Positions 24,597-34,733 of a stretch of DNA of 64,000 bases are shown piece by piece. This DNA is from Cladophialophora immunda. Taxonomy: Eukaryota; Ascomycota; Eurotiomycetes; Chaetothyriales; Herpotrichiellaceae. A program made the position numbers and the translations under genes. The stretch covers positions 188,883 through 252,882 of the forward strand of contig NW_015622546.1 of assembly GCF_000835495.1 (NCBI RefSeq). Direction: 5' to 3'. The notes beneath the pieces were generated by a model. It worked only from the letters and a program-made list of their open reading frames with translations. It had not been told where the DNA came from and did no database searches. Position 1 is the stretch's first letter. Each line of letters starts with the position of its first letter.

Positions 24597-24657
24597 GCTG
24601 GACTCGCTGGCGATGCAACTTGCGTGCTCACATGTGTCCCGGACATTCTCCAGACCA

Positions 24658-24663
24658 TATATA
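24658..24663 (-). promoter_or_regulatory. TATA-like element of the alpha-glucuronidase gene
   Basis: TATATA lies 62 bp upstream of the start codon. The motif is palindromic, so only its spacing suggests that it serves this gene. Confidence 0.4.
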
Positions 24664-24750
24664 CTTACAATACTGCAGAATAGCCGGCATTTTGAACCCA
24701 GCGCCTCTCGTTTTGGGCTCAAAGCACTTCCCCGTACCCCAGGAACCAAC

Positions 24751-24756
24751 GGCTAA
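24751..24756 (+). promoter_or_regulatory. GGCTAA, candidate XlnR/Xyr1 binding site
   Basis: GGCTAA about 155 bp upstream of the alpha-glucuronidase start matches the core bound by the fungal xylanase regulator XlnR/Xyr1 (GGCTAA/GGCTAR). Single hexamers also occur by chance; the target gene is what makes it credible. Confidence 0.4.
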
Positions 24757-24920
24757 CTCGCTTTGAGCTTCTCCGCAGAGCGACCCGCGCAGTTCATTGG
24801 CTGTGTAACGTCGATCAGCCCTGACTGCGTCTTGAACTGGCAAATGATATGCTGCTCGGTCCGTTTCTGCCGACAGGAATATGCAGGCATTGCTCCCGGC
24901 AGAGGTGACATCAAGGCATC

Positions 24921-24927
24921 GGCTAAA
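24921..24927 (+). promoter_or_regulatory. GGCTAAA, candidate XlnR/Xyr1 binding site
   Basis: Full GGCTAAA consensus about 325 bp upstream of the alpha-glucuronidase start, the second such motif in this promoter. Known aguA genes are XlnR targets. Confidence 0.45.
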
Positions 24928-25624
24928 CCTCGAAAACCGAATTCAGGCTGAATGCACCGATCAAGAGCGGAGGAAGGAGGAGAAGGACTGGCGACGCGTA
25001 CATATTGACGGTGTTCTCTCCTTTGAGAGCCATAGCACAGGCAAGGGTGCAGATTCGGTGCAGAATGATGAGGTTGGGCGTGAAGCTGGGAGGTTGAAGA
25101 GGGGAGAGTGTGAGGTAGTTGGATGGATATTGCGCTACAACACCTATGCTGCACCGTATCAAACCAGGGAAAACTACGGTAGAGCATAGATACCACATTG
25201 GCTCTCCCTCAGCCTCGAAGCCTCGTAAGATGGCACTCCTGCTTAATTGGACTCCTCCTTCATCAAATGGGCCAGGCGTGAGTGAAGCAATAGCTTGACT
25301 TGTGCAAAAAGAACTCTGCAATCCTCTGTCCTCAATTCTTCTACTATGCCCACCAATTCGAAAGAAAGTCGACAGTGGCAGGGATTCGCGAGTTGCGGGT
25401 ATATATCTAATGCGACAATATGCATGGACGAAAGACGAAATGGCTACCTTGCTTCCCTAATTCCGGCATCACACCTTGCAAGACTAGTTTCGCTCATGGT
25501 TGACTTCATCGATTTCTCAGCAACTCACAGCTTTGGGACAAGGTATTGGAAGGTTCCACCGAGAAGTAGACTATTTCCTTCCGGGCACATCGTGTTGTCA
25601 GCGTTCCCTGTGTCAAGATCCAAT

Positions 25625-26389
25625 TCAGGGGTCTAGAGGGCGCATATTCTGCGGCACCAACTCGACGATATATCCGTCCTGATACCAAGGTCTTCAGTCA
25701 GCGAGACATATTGGGGGATGTTGCGGGCTGGGGCCCACACTTACCGGATCTTTCACAAATGCAATCTTCTCAAAGACCTTTCTATACTCGTCATGGATCT
25801 CGCTGTCGGTGCCCTTGACCTCGACGCCGATGCCGCGCTCGTTCTCCCAGTCACTGATCGGGATGCTCTCCCTCGTGCAGACGCCCAGGTCTTTCAAAAT
25901 CTCGACTCCGTGCTCCCTCATTCGATTTAGCGCTTCGGGCACGCTCGGCACGGTGAAGCCCAGGTGGCCAAACCCCAGATGGCCCGGCTCGTTGCCCGTC
26001 GAATAATAGCCGGGGTCCTGTTTCTCTGAACCGTGGACATGGTATAGCTCCAACAACCCCAAGGTATGTTGAAGTTTAGCGGCGGTGTCGGCGCCAAATT
26101 TCGCCAGGTCCGCCCGGTGCTCGTCGGTCTGTGGATATCCGAGGTAGTATATCGTGAATGGACCGACGTTCATGGTGAAAACGGTCCGCATCCCCATGAT
26201 GTCGACGTAGAAGAGGATGGATTTTGCGGGATCGCGGATCCGCAGCATGAAGTGGTTCAGCTTGTACCCGATGGTGGGATGGTCGGCAGGAAGAGGAGGA
26301 TCACGCTGCTGATTGTCGAATTGACCATTGGGCAGAAAAGCGCCATGAGGGAAGGGCGTGGGCTGTTTATGGTCGGAAGAGGATGCCAT
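25625..26389 (-). CDS. Glyoxalase I (lactoylglutathione lyase)
   Basis: Converts the hemithioacetal of methylglyoxal and glutathione to S-lactoylglutathione, a cytosolic detoxification step. Exon 1 is 26389-25745 and exon 2 is 25678-25625, 232 aa. Without the intron the frame runs on to 25694 and loses the end of the fold. Splicing gives the C-terminus FVKDPDGYIVELVPQNMRPLDP, which contains the conserved metal-binding Glu (VEL). Other family marks are NHFMLRIRDPAKSILFYVDIMGM near the N-terminus and GFGHLGFTVPSV, which supplies the metal-binding His. It is a single-domain enzyme, unlike the two-domain yeast Glo1, and matches the usual form in filamentous fungi. Confidence 0.93.
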
Positions 26390-27030
26390 GGTTTGTCTCT
26401 CTACAAGGACTGCGTCTGCAAAGGCGAGGAAGCACCTGTATCTGGCTAATCAGCGCACGCAGCAGGTACCACTTTGCAGAACAAGTCTATGGCTGAAGAT
26501 GTAGACAGAATATTTGAGTGTTATCGGCCTGCCTGAGGAACTTCTAACTGCACCACACTGCTGGCCACGGAGTAGTGAGTATCATTATATACAGCCCTTA
26601 CAAGTCCGAATGGGTCACGCTCCCAGCAAAGACGTTCCTAGGGGCGACAACATGCGGCCAATGCAACTACCGAAAGCCATTCTGAACACCTTGGATGGGG
26701 GGGGGGCCGGGATTGACCCATTCTGCAACCCCATATCGTGTCATGGCCTTGCGGGGCATACGGAGTGGATGGAGGAGCAAAATCGGGAAATGCCGGTGAA
26801 CAGCCTCATGAGCTTGTGTGCGCTTCATTCTATATAAACAGACCGTGTCAAGCTGCTTGGATATCAAAGAAACCATGGCAGGACGATTCTTCCCTAGCCA
26901 TCTATGCTTCAGGATGACAACTTCGCGCAATATCATTCATCATGTGAATGCCATTTTCCTTTCTAGAGCTCGTCCAAAGTATAGGCGCCCAAAGATCTCA
27001 TGTCATTCAACCTCATCCCCCTATTCTGCA
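26390..27030. other. Intergenic: glyoxalase promoter and SEC18 3' flank
   Basis: No gene seen. TATATA at 26586-26591 is a possible TATA box about 200 bp upstream of glyoxalase. A G10 run lies at 26697-26706. Confidence 0.5.
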
Positions 27031-29594
27031 TCAACGAAATCCACCACTCCCCTCTCCGCGCTCGGCGATGACCCTGCTCAGAGTCCCTGCAAACCGAGTG
27101 ACACGATCGGCGTCGTATTTGGCCGTCTCAATTGCCTGTAGCACATGCTTGATGCCCACTCCCACAACCTCGCTGCGCGTGATGTCCCGGATCTCTGCAA
27201 TCGCCCTGGAAATCTCCCCTCCTTCAAATCCTTTGGATTCTCTCATGACAAATTCCAGTTCGTCGTAGGTGCGCACATTGGCGACGGGAATGTCGCTGTT
27301 AAAGTGCCGCCAGAAATCTAATTGTTGCAGGACTGAGCGTTCCGTCGCCGTCACAATGATCAGCAGGCTTCGTCCTGGTGGTGGCGCTTTGCGTAACAGT
27401 GCGACGAGGGTTTTCAGTATGGGGTTGGAGAATCGAGGGCCGATGGGCGTCCACTCGGTGTATTCTTCCACGTCGTCCAGGACCACGCACGACATGGGCG
27501 ATTTGTATGCGTCCATAAACACCTTACTCAGGTAGGAGATCTTCTGGGATTCCGACATCTCCAACGTGTCCTTATTGCTGACCAGCTTGATGAATGGGTA
27601 TCCGCTGTCGATTGCAATCTTGGCTGCAAGCGCCGTCTTTCCACAGCCAGGCGGCCCGTGGAGGCACACTGCGAAGAGCGGAGTGGAATTCGGATTGCGC
27701 ACCTGTTCCACAAACAATTTCCCTTCCTCAAGTACATCCTTGATATACTGTGAGAAGTGAATGACGCCTCCCCGGAGGCAGTACGAAAGCTCCTCCTCTG
27801 AGACGCCAAACGCCGGTTTTACCTCTTCTAGAGCGCTTTCGAAATCGGCACGCTTAACTTTCATATCTGCCACGTCGTCCGTGATCCCCGCCATCGTGCC
27901 CACCTTGATATGTCGAGAAAAGGCAAACGACGTGGCGGACTTGACCAGACCGCCAATCTCGGCACCAGAAAAGTTCTTGGTCTTATGAGCGAGTTCCAGG
28001 AGGTCGACATCCGGGTCGAGCACCTTATTGTCACGCATCTTTTGCGTATGGATCTTCAGAATCTGCGCTCGGCCGTGTTCGTCTGGCAGGGCTATTTCCA
28101 TGTGGAGCTCAAGACGGCCGGGCCGTAGAAGAGCATCGTCAATCATATCTTTCCGATTCGTCATGCCGATCAGAAGGATGTTGTTCAATTGATCCACGCC
28201 GTCAAGCTTGGAGAGGAGCTGGTTGACAACACTATCTCCCACGCCCGTGCCCCCGCCGGCACCGCTGCCTCTTTGCTTACAGACAGCATCCAATTCGTCA
28301 AAGATGATGATGTGGAGGCCGGATTCATCTCCCTTTTCTTTATATTCCTTCTCTGCATCGGCAAAGAGTTTCCGGATATTTTCTTCGGACTGACCGACAT
28401 ACTTGTTCAGCACTTCGGGACCGTTGATGACCTTTGGTTCTCTCGCATTGAGCATTTTGCCGATTTGTCGCGCAATCAATGTCTTTCCTGTACCTGGAGG
28501 ACCGTAGAGTAAGATTCCCTTGACGTGCTGGATGCCTAGCTTGTCCACAAGCCCGGGAGGAAAGACGCGGGAGGCAAATGCTCTTCGGAAAATGGTAACG
28601 AACTCGGCATCCAGACCACCAATGCCCATATCCTCAAATTTGAAGTCAGGGGCAATGATCGAATTGGCGGCAGGCCGACGCGAGGATGCCTTGAGATTTA
28701 TAGGCGTCTTCCCATCCTTGAAAAAGTTGATCTGGGTTTGAGGTGTCAAAATGCCTCGCGCATGAGGATCCGACGTTGTGGGCGCCGCTTTTTCACTCAA
28801 GTCGGCCAGTTGTACTGTCTTCACTGTGAAGTTGAGGGGAATGCTTTTAAGGTCCATCAGGAATCGCTGACCCGGGGCGAACATTTGGCTGTTAAATAAC
28901 TAAGGACCAAGTCAGTATTAAACCGCAAACGAACCACTCCTGAGCATACTTTTGTAATCTCTTTGGCCAGATCATCTTGATCGTACGGCGTGTCTGTAGT
29001 CTTTCTCGTGCTGGCGAACCCAATTTCAATATCCATCGCACCAATGTATGCCTGCCCTCCCTGGCTGAAGGGATCGTAGACTTCTGCCTGCAGGAGATCC
29101 GTCAAGGCCACTCCCATCCAAGACCTTTGGGGTTCGGAGAGACCAATGCTGCCTCGTGGAAAAGCATCGAGAGGTCGAGCTGAAACGACATACATGCCGT
29201 TGATAAGCAGGAAGACGTCGGTGCCATCGTAGGAAGGAGGAACGTCTTGCGAGGAAACAGCCACGAGGTTGCGGAAGGTATACGAATTATCTGGAGATTT
29301 TGCAGGTTGTAGGGTCATGACAGCACTCCGACTTCTCGCAGGAGCTCCTCGACTAGGACTCTGCTGGTGGCCCATGGGTCGTGGAGGCATGTTTCTCGCA
29401 GGCAGGCCAGGACTGCCATACCCCTGTCGCGGAGAGTCGTAACCGTTCATGTGTGTATCGTAGCCGCCGCCGCCGCCGCCGGGGGGATAAGAAGGACGCC
29501 CTCCTCGCTGGGGGGATGGTTGCTGGCCATACTGATCGCGCGGAGGCTGCTGCCCTGAGCCACCGAATAGGTTGTTTCTGTTTAGGAAGGACAT
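27031..29594 (-). CDS. SEC18: Vesicular-fusion ATPase Sec18 (NSF)
   Basis: AAA+ ATPase that, with Sec17/alpha-SNAP, takes apart cis-SNARE complexes after membrane fusion throughout the secretory pathway. Exon 1 is 29594-28950, then a 50-nt intron, and exon 2 is 28899-27031; 837 aa. A Gly/Pro-rich N-terminal extension precedes the N domain. The D1 ring has Walker A GPPGTGKT at about 348-355, Walker B IIIFDELDA and the second region of homology around MTNRKDMIDDALLRPGRLE. The D2 ring has GPPGCGKT and CVVLDDVEEY. Length is slightly above yeast Sec18 because of the N-terminal extension. All ATPase motifs are intact. Confidence 0.97.
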
Positions 29595-29936
29595 AGCTGA
29601 AGTGAGAAGTGTGAGATGGAAAGGGTGAAGGCTGGAAGGGGCGGTGACTGAACACCAAATCTCGAAACAGAGGACAGATTTACAGACAGGATTATCATAA
29701 ATAGGCACGACAATTCCAGGACTGTTTCAAGACCCCAAACTGCGCCGCACCTGAGGCGGCGGACTCGAAGATGACATCCAACATCTCCGCCTCCCGATGT
29801 TTTGCCGCCCAGGCTGGTGGCGGCGGCGTGGTGGCGAGGCTCCCTCAGCCTTGTCTCGCTATTTCGTCCCCGCAGCAAGTTGTTCCACGAGAATCCAGGA
29901 CTGACTACGCACGTCTGCGGATTGCTTGATTGGACA
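29595..29936. promoter_or_regulatory. Shared divergent promoter of SEC18 and the CIR_N-domain gene
   Basis: Only 342 bp separate the two ATGs, which point away from each other, so the stretch must serve both genes. No other coding sequence is seen. Confidence 0.6.
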
Positions 29937-30866
29937 ATGCCTCTCCATCTCCTCCAAAAGAAATCGTGGAACGTCTACTCCCCTGCGAACATCGAGCGGG
30001 TCAAGCGTGATGAAGCCAGGGCCCGTGACCAAGCCGCCGAACAAGAGAAGCACGACCTGCGGCGGGAGGCAGATGATAGACTGTCCCTTTTACAACAACA
30101 GAGCAAGGGCCAGAGCAGAAGCTTGAAACGCAAACTACCGGGAGAAGATGATACTGATCGTGATATTCGACTCGCCTTGGGAAACACATCCGCGGCCACG
30201 AGCAAAGAAGAACAAGACCATGCCTCCCTTGTTGGTGCGAACAGCCATATATCCCTGATACCTTCCCCCGAGAAACGATCTCGTGTCGATCAAGAACAAA
30301 GGAAAGATCCATACACGGTCTACCTCTCCGACGCTGTTGGCGGGCGAGATCGGCCTAAAGACGCATGGTATATGTCGGTCCAGCCAGAGCAAGAAAAATG
30401 GGGGGACGAGAATCCTCGAAAACAGGAACGAGAACTCACACGGCTCAATGCAAACGACCCTCTGGCAGCCATGAAGAGAGGTGTGAAAGCTCTCAGGGAG
30501 AATGAGAGACAAAGACAGGAGTGGATGAGGGAGCGCGAAAGAGATCTCGCAGAAGTCGAAGAGATGGGAAGGAGGGAAAGACACGATAGAAAGCGCAAAA
30601 AGATGGCAGAGCATGATGGGAATGACATCGAAAGTCTCGAAGACTTCAATTTGGACGAAGGATATACCAGACCAGAAAGTACTGGGCAACACCGAGAGCG
30701 CAAGGGCGAACATCGACACAGAGATCATCACGGACATCATCACCATCACCGTCATCGACATAGACGACGACACCGTGATCATCAGGCTGTGGATGAGGAG
30801 CATGGCCAACGCAAAGGGCATGGAAGCAAGCCGGAGGAAAGATGGTACGGACAGATTCAGCAGTAA
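29937..30866 (+). CDS. CIR_N-domain protein, LENG1-like (probable splicing-associated factor)
   Basis: Single-exon, highly charged protein of 309 aa. The N-terminus, MPLHLLQKKSWNVYSPANI followed by ERVKRDEARARDQ, is the CIR_N motif shared by LENG1, CWC25 and CIR, proteins linked to the spliceosome or to transcriptional co-repression. The middle has an acidic/basic predicted coiled coil (ENERQRQEWMRERERDLAEV), and the C-terminus is strongly His/Arg-rich (DHHGHHHHHRHRHRRRHRD). Overall layout fits the LENG1 family rather than CWC25, which is longer at the N-terminus and differs after the motif. Nuclear location is inferred from composition. It is expressed divergently with SEC18. Confidence 0.78.
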   Translation: MPLHLLQKKSWNVYSPANIERVKRDEARARDQAAEQEKHDLRREADDRLSLLQQQSKGQSRSLKRKLPGEDDTDRDIRLALGNTSAATSKEEQDHASLVGANSHISLIPSPEKRSRVDQEQRKDPYTVYLSDAVGGRDRPKDAWYMSVQPEQEKWGDENPRKQERELTRLNANDPLAAMKRGVKALRENERQRQEWMRERERDLAEVEEMGRRERHDRKRKKMAEHDGNDIESLEDFNLDEGYTRPESTGQHRERKGEHRHRDHHGHHHHHRHRHRRRHRDHQAVDEEHGQRKGHGSKPEERWYGQIQQ

Positions 30867-30987
30867 AGGAATTGAGACGAGCTGACTGAATCAAAACGAT
30901 ATATTGCAGAAACGCGGCCACAGCTTTGTTTGCCTTAGTTGGATGATTGAAGAGCTACGCTAAAGGCCATCTGCGCAGCCGAGAACA

Positions 30988-32634
30988 TTATATCCGCCCA
31001 GTCCTAAGACTCCTCCTCCATTGATCTGGCAGCAGGGTCAATACTTGCGCGATATGATCGGACTGAGAGTTGAGGTCGCCGTTGGCAGTGGCCGAGAACC
31101 TCTTGGAGTCTGCGCACGGCCTTCCCAACGCCCCGCGCAACTGTTCACAACGTTGATAGAGGTTGTCATGATATATATTGTTCATCATAACCTCCAAAGC
31201 CGACACCAGTGTCACTTCGATCTCGTCACCGTCCAGGCTGGGCTTCTCCTTGCGCTTCTCTGCCGAAATCCGCTCGAAAATTTCCAAAATATGCTTCAAT
31301 GCCTTTGGGTTGGCATAATGGCTGAACGTACCCGCTTCGCTCTCCGGAAGAAAGGCCATGCCCACATTGAACAACATCTGGACGGTAATTTTGTGCAGAC
31401 GCGACTCTGTGCCGTAGCTACAATAGCGGCGGATGGCCTGGTGCCAATTTCTGATATACAGTCGTTGCCGCCGGGCATCAGCGTCTGTCCATTCCTTTGC
31501 CGAAAATGCGGCAATTGACTCCAACAACAAGCCTCTTGCCTGTCTCAAGGAATGGACAACGGGAACATCGCCTGTCGTGTCTTCCACGGGGCCTGTTCCA
31601 TCCATCAACGGATTGCTTGACGGAGGGTCTTCGGCGAGGACAGCTTTTGTGTACGAGTCGCACAATCGAACGGCTCGCTCGATCGGCGCCATCGTGTCCA
31701 GCATGGATTGAGGCAACTTGTCTGACGAGGCCTTGATCTCTCCCCAAAGGCGTGAAGCAGCTTTGATATGGACACCTGCCACTGCGTAATTCCGTTGCAT
31801 GGTCTCGCAGACCCAAGCGACCAAGCATGCCACGGTCAAGTTCACCTTGTCGGGCGCCTTTGCGTTGGCCATCCTCGTGATGGCGGCATGATAGTGCCAA
31901 ATCACACGTGGTGTCACTCTCGATGTTGTTGCCTTGCGGTACAGACCGAGCTGCTCGTCGACCAGCGCTGCCGCCACCATGAGATGCCGGACGATGGGGG
32001 ATTGCCATGCCCAGCGAGGGACGAAACAGCACCAGAAATCATTGTCGGGCCCGAAATTGCCCAAGGTCGGCCCAGTCCCCCTCAACCAAAAATCCAAGCT
32101 GCGGCGCTCTTCATCCGTGTCGCCAAACAAGACATCGATGGTGGCCGCCAAATAAGGATCCTGCCAGGACGAGGAGTCTGGATTGCCGCCGCTTTCGCTC
32201 TCAAGGGCCGAAGTCGCGGCTCGTTTCTTGGGCTCTACTCCTTCAAAGATCCACGGCCTGGGAGGATTGTACCCCAGGCAGACTCGGCCGGAGCGAGTGC
32301 ATCTGATTCACCAGGTGAGAACCACTCCGCGCTGATTGCAGGGAAATGTAGGAGAGCCAGGTCGGTACCTTTTGCAGCTTGGCTTATGCTCGTCGCATTT
32401 TATTCTTCTATGCCTTACGGACAATAAGCACACGAACAGCAGCAAGGAGAAAGGAAGTCTAATCACATACTTGCATGTCGTGCAGCCGCTCCGCACCTTG
32501 TGATGAAGCTGCTTGATACGAGGTTTGACTTCTGTAAAAGCGAGACCTGCTCTGTTGTCGTCCGCTTTACTTCGAGCGCTCTCGCCGACGGCGGGCAAGG
32601 ATCCATTTGCCTTTGCCTTGCTTGGATGAAACAT
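30988..32634 (-). CDS. Zn2Cys6 fungal-specific transcription factor
   Basis: DNA-binding regulator of 507 aa, with exons 32634-32471, 32413-32369 and 32302-30988. The spliced product has a complete binuclear cluster: Cys 51, 54, 61, 68, 71 and 78 in CTTCKHRRIKC, then DEHKPSCKRC, then TRSGRVC. Two introns interrupt the cluster, and the middle exon is only 45 nt. The rest is a helical C-terminal region with PIVRHLMVAAALVDEQLGL, resembling the Fungal_trans_2 (PF11951) type rather than the PF04082 type. Gene neighbours give no pathway hint: convergent with the LENG1-like gene and preceded by a 1.6-kb spacer. The target genes are unknown. A further upstream exon cannot be excluded. Confidence 0.88.
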
Positions 32635-34219
32635 TAACGCTGACTTCCAGGACAGCTTGAGTCCCGCGCACTCACCCACGACGGTGTTGCAAAGCCACAT
32701 CGCCCTTGGCCAACACGCGGACTTTTGGGAGTTGTGGAGTTGTTTTCTCGGTCATCGCTCTAAGATATCTCTCCCTCGAACAGTACTTGTGGACGTCGGT
32801 GTCAAGCGGCTATGGAGACTCAACATAGCACAGCCAGTGCTGGACATTTGGCAGTCAACTGGCGGCTACAGACGAGATCTAGTTGAGCGAGGATGGAGAT
32901 TGAGCAAGATACCAGCCTGGTGACGTCTCCATATACCATTTCCATGCGGCTTAGAAGACGGCGGACCGTGCATCTCGATCATGGCTCGACCCCAGATGCA
33001 AGCGCTATGACCCACGACGTCAATCAGGCCTCCAGCATACACGACAGGGCTTAGTTATAGGCACGAATGGGGGCCAACTCGAAGCTCAGCACTGGGACCA
33101 CCAGTGGTAACGTGGCACCCAGCATGGTCAACCACCAGATATCCGCGTCTCATTCAGGCATACCTGGACTTACTAGAGTTGTCACCTTGCAGGGGATGCT
33201 TTTCAGCTCTTCGGCTGGCCCCGCCTATCAACTCGAGTTGACACGGCGATTTGATCCTGGTACCTGGCACGGGAAGTTCGTATAGGACCCCCAAAGATGG
33301 ACAAGCTCCCTCGATGCGGCTTTGAGCACGCAAGCATGGAACTAATTAGCGAATCAAGCCTTTTCCACCATTTCAGCCAACCGACCATCAACCTATCGTT
33401 GCAGCAGCGTGTGCTCAGGCGTTGACCCAGAACCTGGAACTGTGAGCATCAAGGCGGGGAAAGCCCCTATCAACCAATGCCAGCTACCGCATTTTTGCCT
33501 CCATCCAACAGATCATCAGGCGGGAATAGGAATAGCGAGGATCAGTCGAAGCCCCCCCCCCCCATCCACCCCCGTTCGAGCCGCTCTTGCATGGTACTGT
33601 GATAATATCTTCGAGCGCCGATCGTCTCCATCCGTATGAGGATGTCTCGATTGTAATCATATTGCCTGCGCGTCTATTGTCCTCATGCTCGGCACGGCCA
33701 GCAGATCCTAGGGCTCGCCGAGAGGATGATAAGGCCATACGCATCTCGTATTTGTGGAGAGCAGCCTCCCCCGTATTATGGACGCAATATAGGTACGGAG
33801 TATTTCATCCCATCATACTCGAGTGGGTTTCCAGCTACAGGACAATACGGGGATGGCGCTCCTCCTTCACCCTATCAAGGCCCGTGGCAGCTGCACCCAG
33901 CTTCTCCCTGATCATGGAAAGCATGTTAGAATAGAATCGAGGAGCCATGTATTCATAACTAAACAGAGGCGTATAAGTAAAGCAGGCATATATGCAAACT
34001 CATCATCAGCACATCAGCAGCAACAATAGCGCAGTGTATACGATCCCTTCCCTTCCCTTTAAAATACATATCTCATGCCGTCCCTGCCTAGTATATTACC
34101 ATCCTCCCTGCTTTGTCCATGAGACCAGCCCACACACTGGTATGGATGTATCGGTTTTCGTTCGAGCTATTACCCAGATCTACATAGTGGATAGTTGACC
34201 GACCACCCGCCTGCCCGCT
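32635..34219. other. Intergenic region, nothing recognised
   Basis: About 1.6 kb without a supportable gene. Holds a C12 homopolymer (33552-33563) and one TACGGAGTA motif (33794-33802). Confidence 0.5.
33552..33563 (+). repeat. Poly-C tract (12 C)
   Basis: Twelve uninterrupted C residues in non-coding DNA. Confidence 0.85.
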
Positions 34220-34689
34220 TCATGATTCGGTGTAGAACGGCAACCCGTCCTGGTCGAGGCTGATCCGAAACCCAGGACCCGCGCCGACGCTGCTGCCGCC
34301 GCCCGTCTGGTAGTGGCGAGGGCTGCTCCTGACGCGGCCGTCGACGCGGCCCTGGCCCGGCGTGTGCCGGATCTGGAGCGGGCTGAGTCGCGACGTCGTG
34401 ATCGGCCTCGTCGGCGTGCGCGGTGCCCACGGCGTGCTCGGCCTCGGCATCACGCGGGTCGGCGTCGAGGGGAAGCGGCGCGAGGGCGAGGGCGAGGCCA
34501 TCGCCATCCGCGGGTCGTAGTTGCCGTACCACCAGCGCTGCGGCGACGTCTCGGTCGAGGCATCGTACTGTTCGTCCTCGGGGACCATGTCCTCGTAGTC
34601 CGGGAGGGGGCTTTCTCCCTGCTGGCCTTGGGGGTTGGGAGGCGGGCCGTCGACGTCGTCACTGTCACTGTCACTGTCACTGTCACTGT

Positions 34690-34733
<44 letters not shown>

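Larger units (their letters stand above)
24597..25624. other. Promoter region of the alpha-glucuronidase gene
   Basis: About 1 kb with no supportable gene, between the aguA start and the 3' end of glyoxalase I. It contains the TATA-like and XlnR-like motifs listed separately. Confidence 0.55.

Noticed and set aside
32402..32700. Zinc-cluster reading without introns (CTTCKYVIRLPFS...)
   Set aside because: The unspliced frame breaks the Cys spacing and inserts hydrophobic residues; two GT..AG introns restore all six cysteines.
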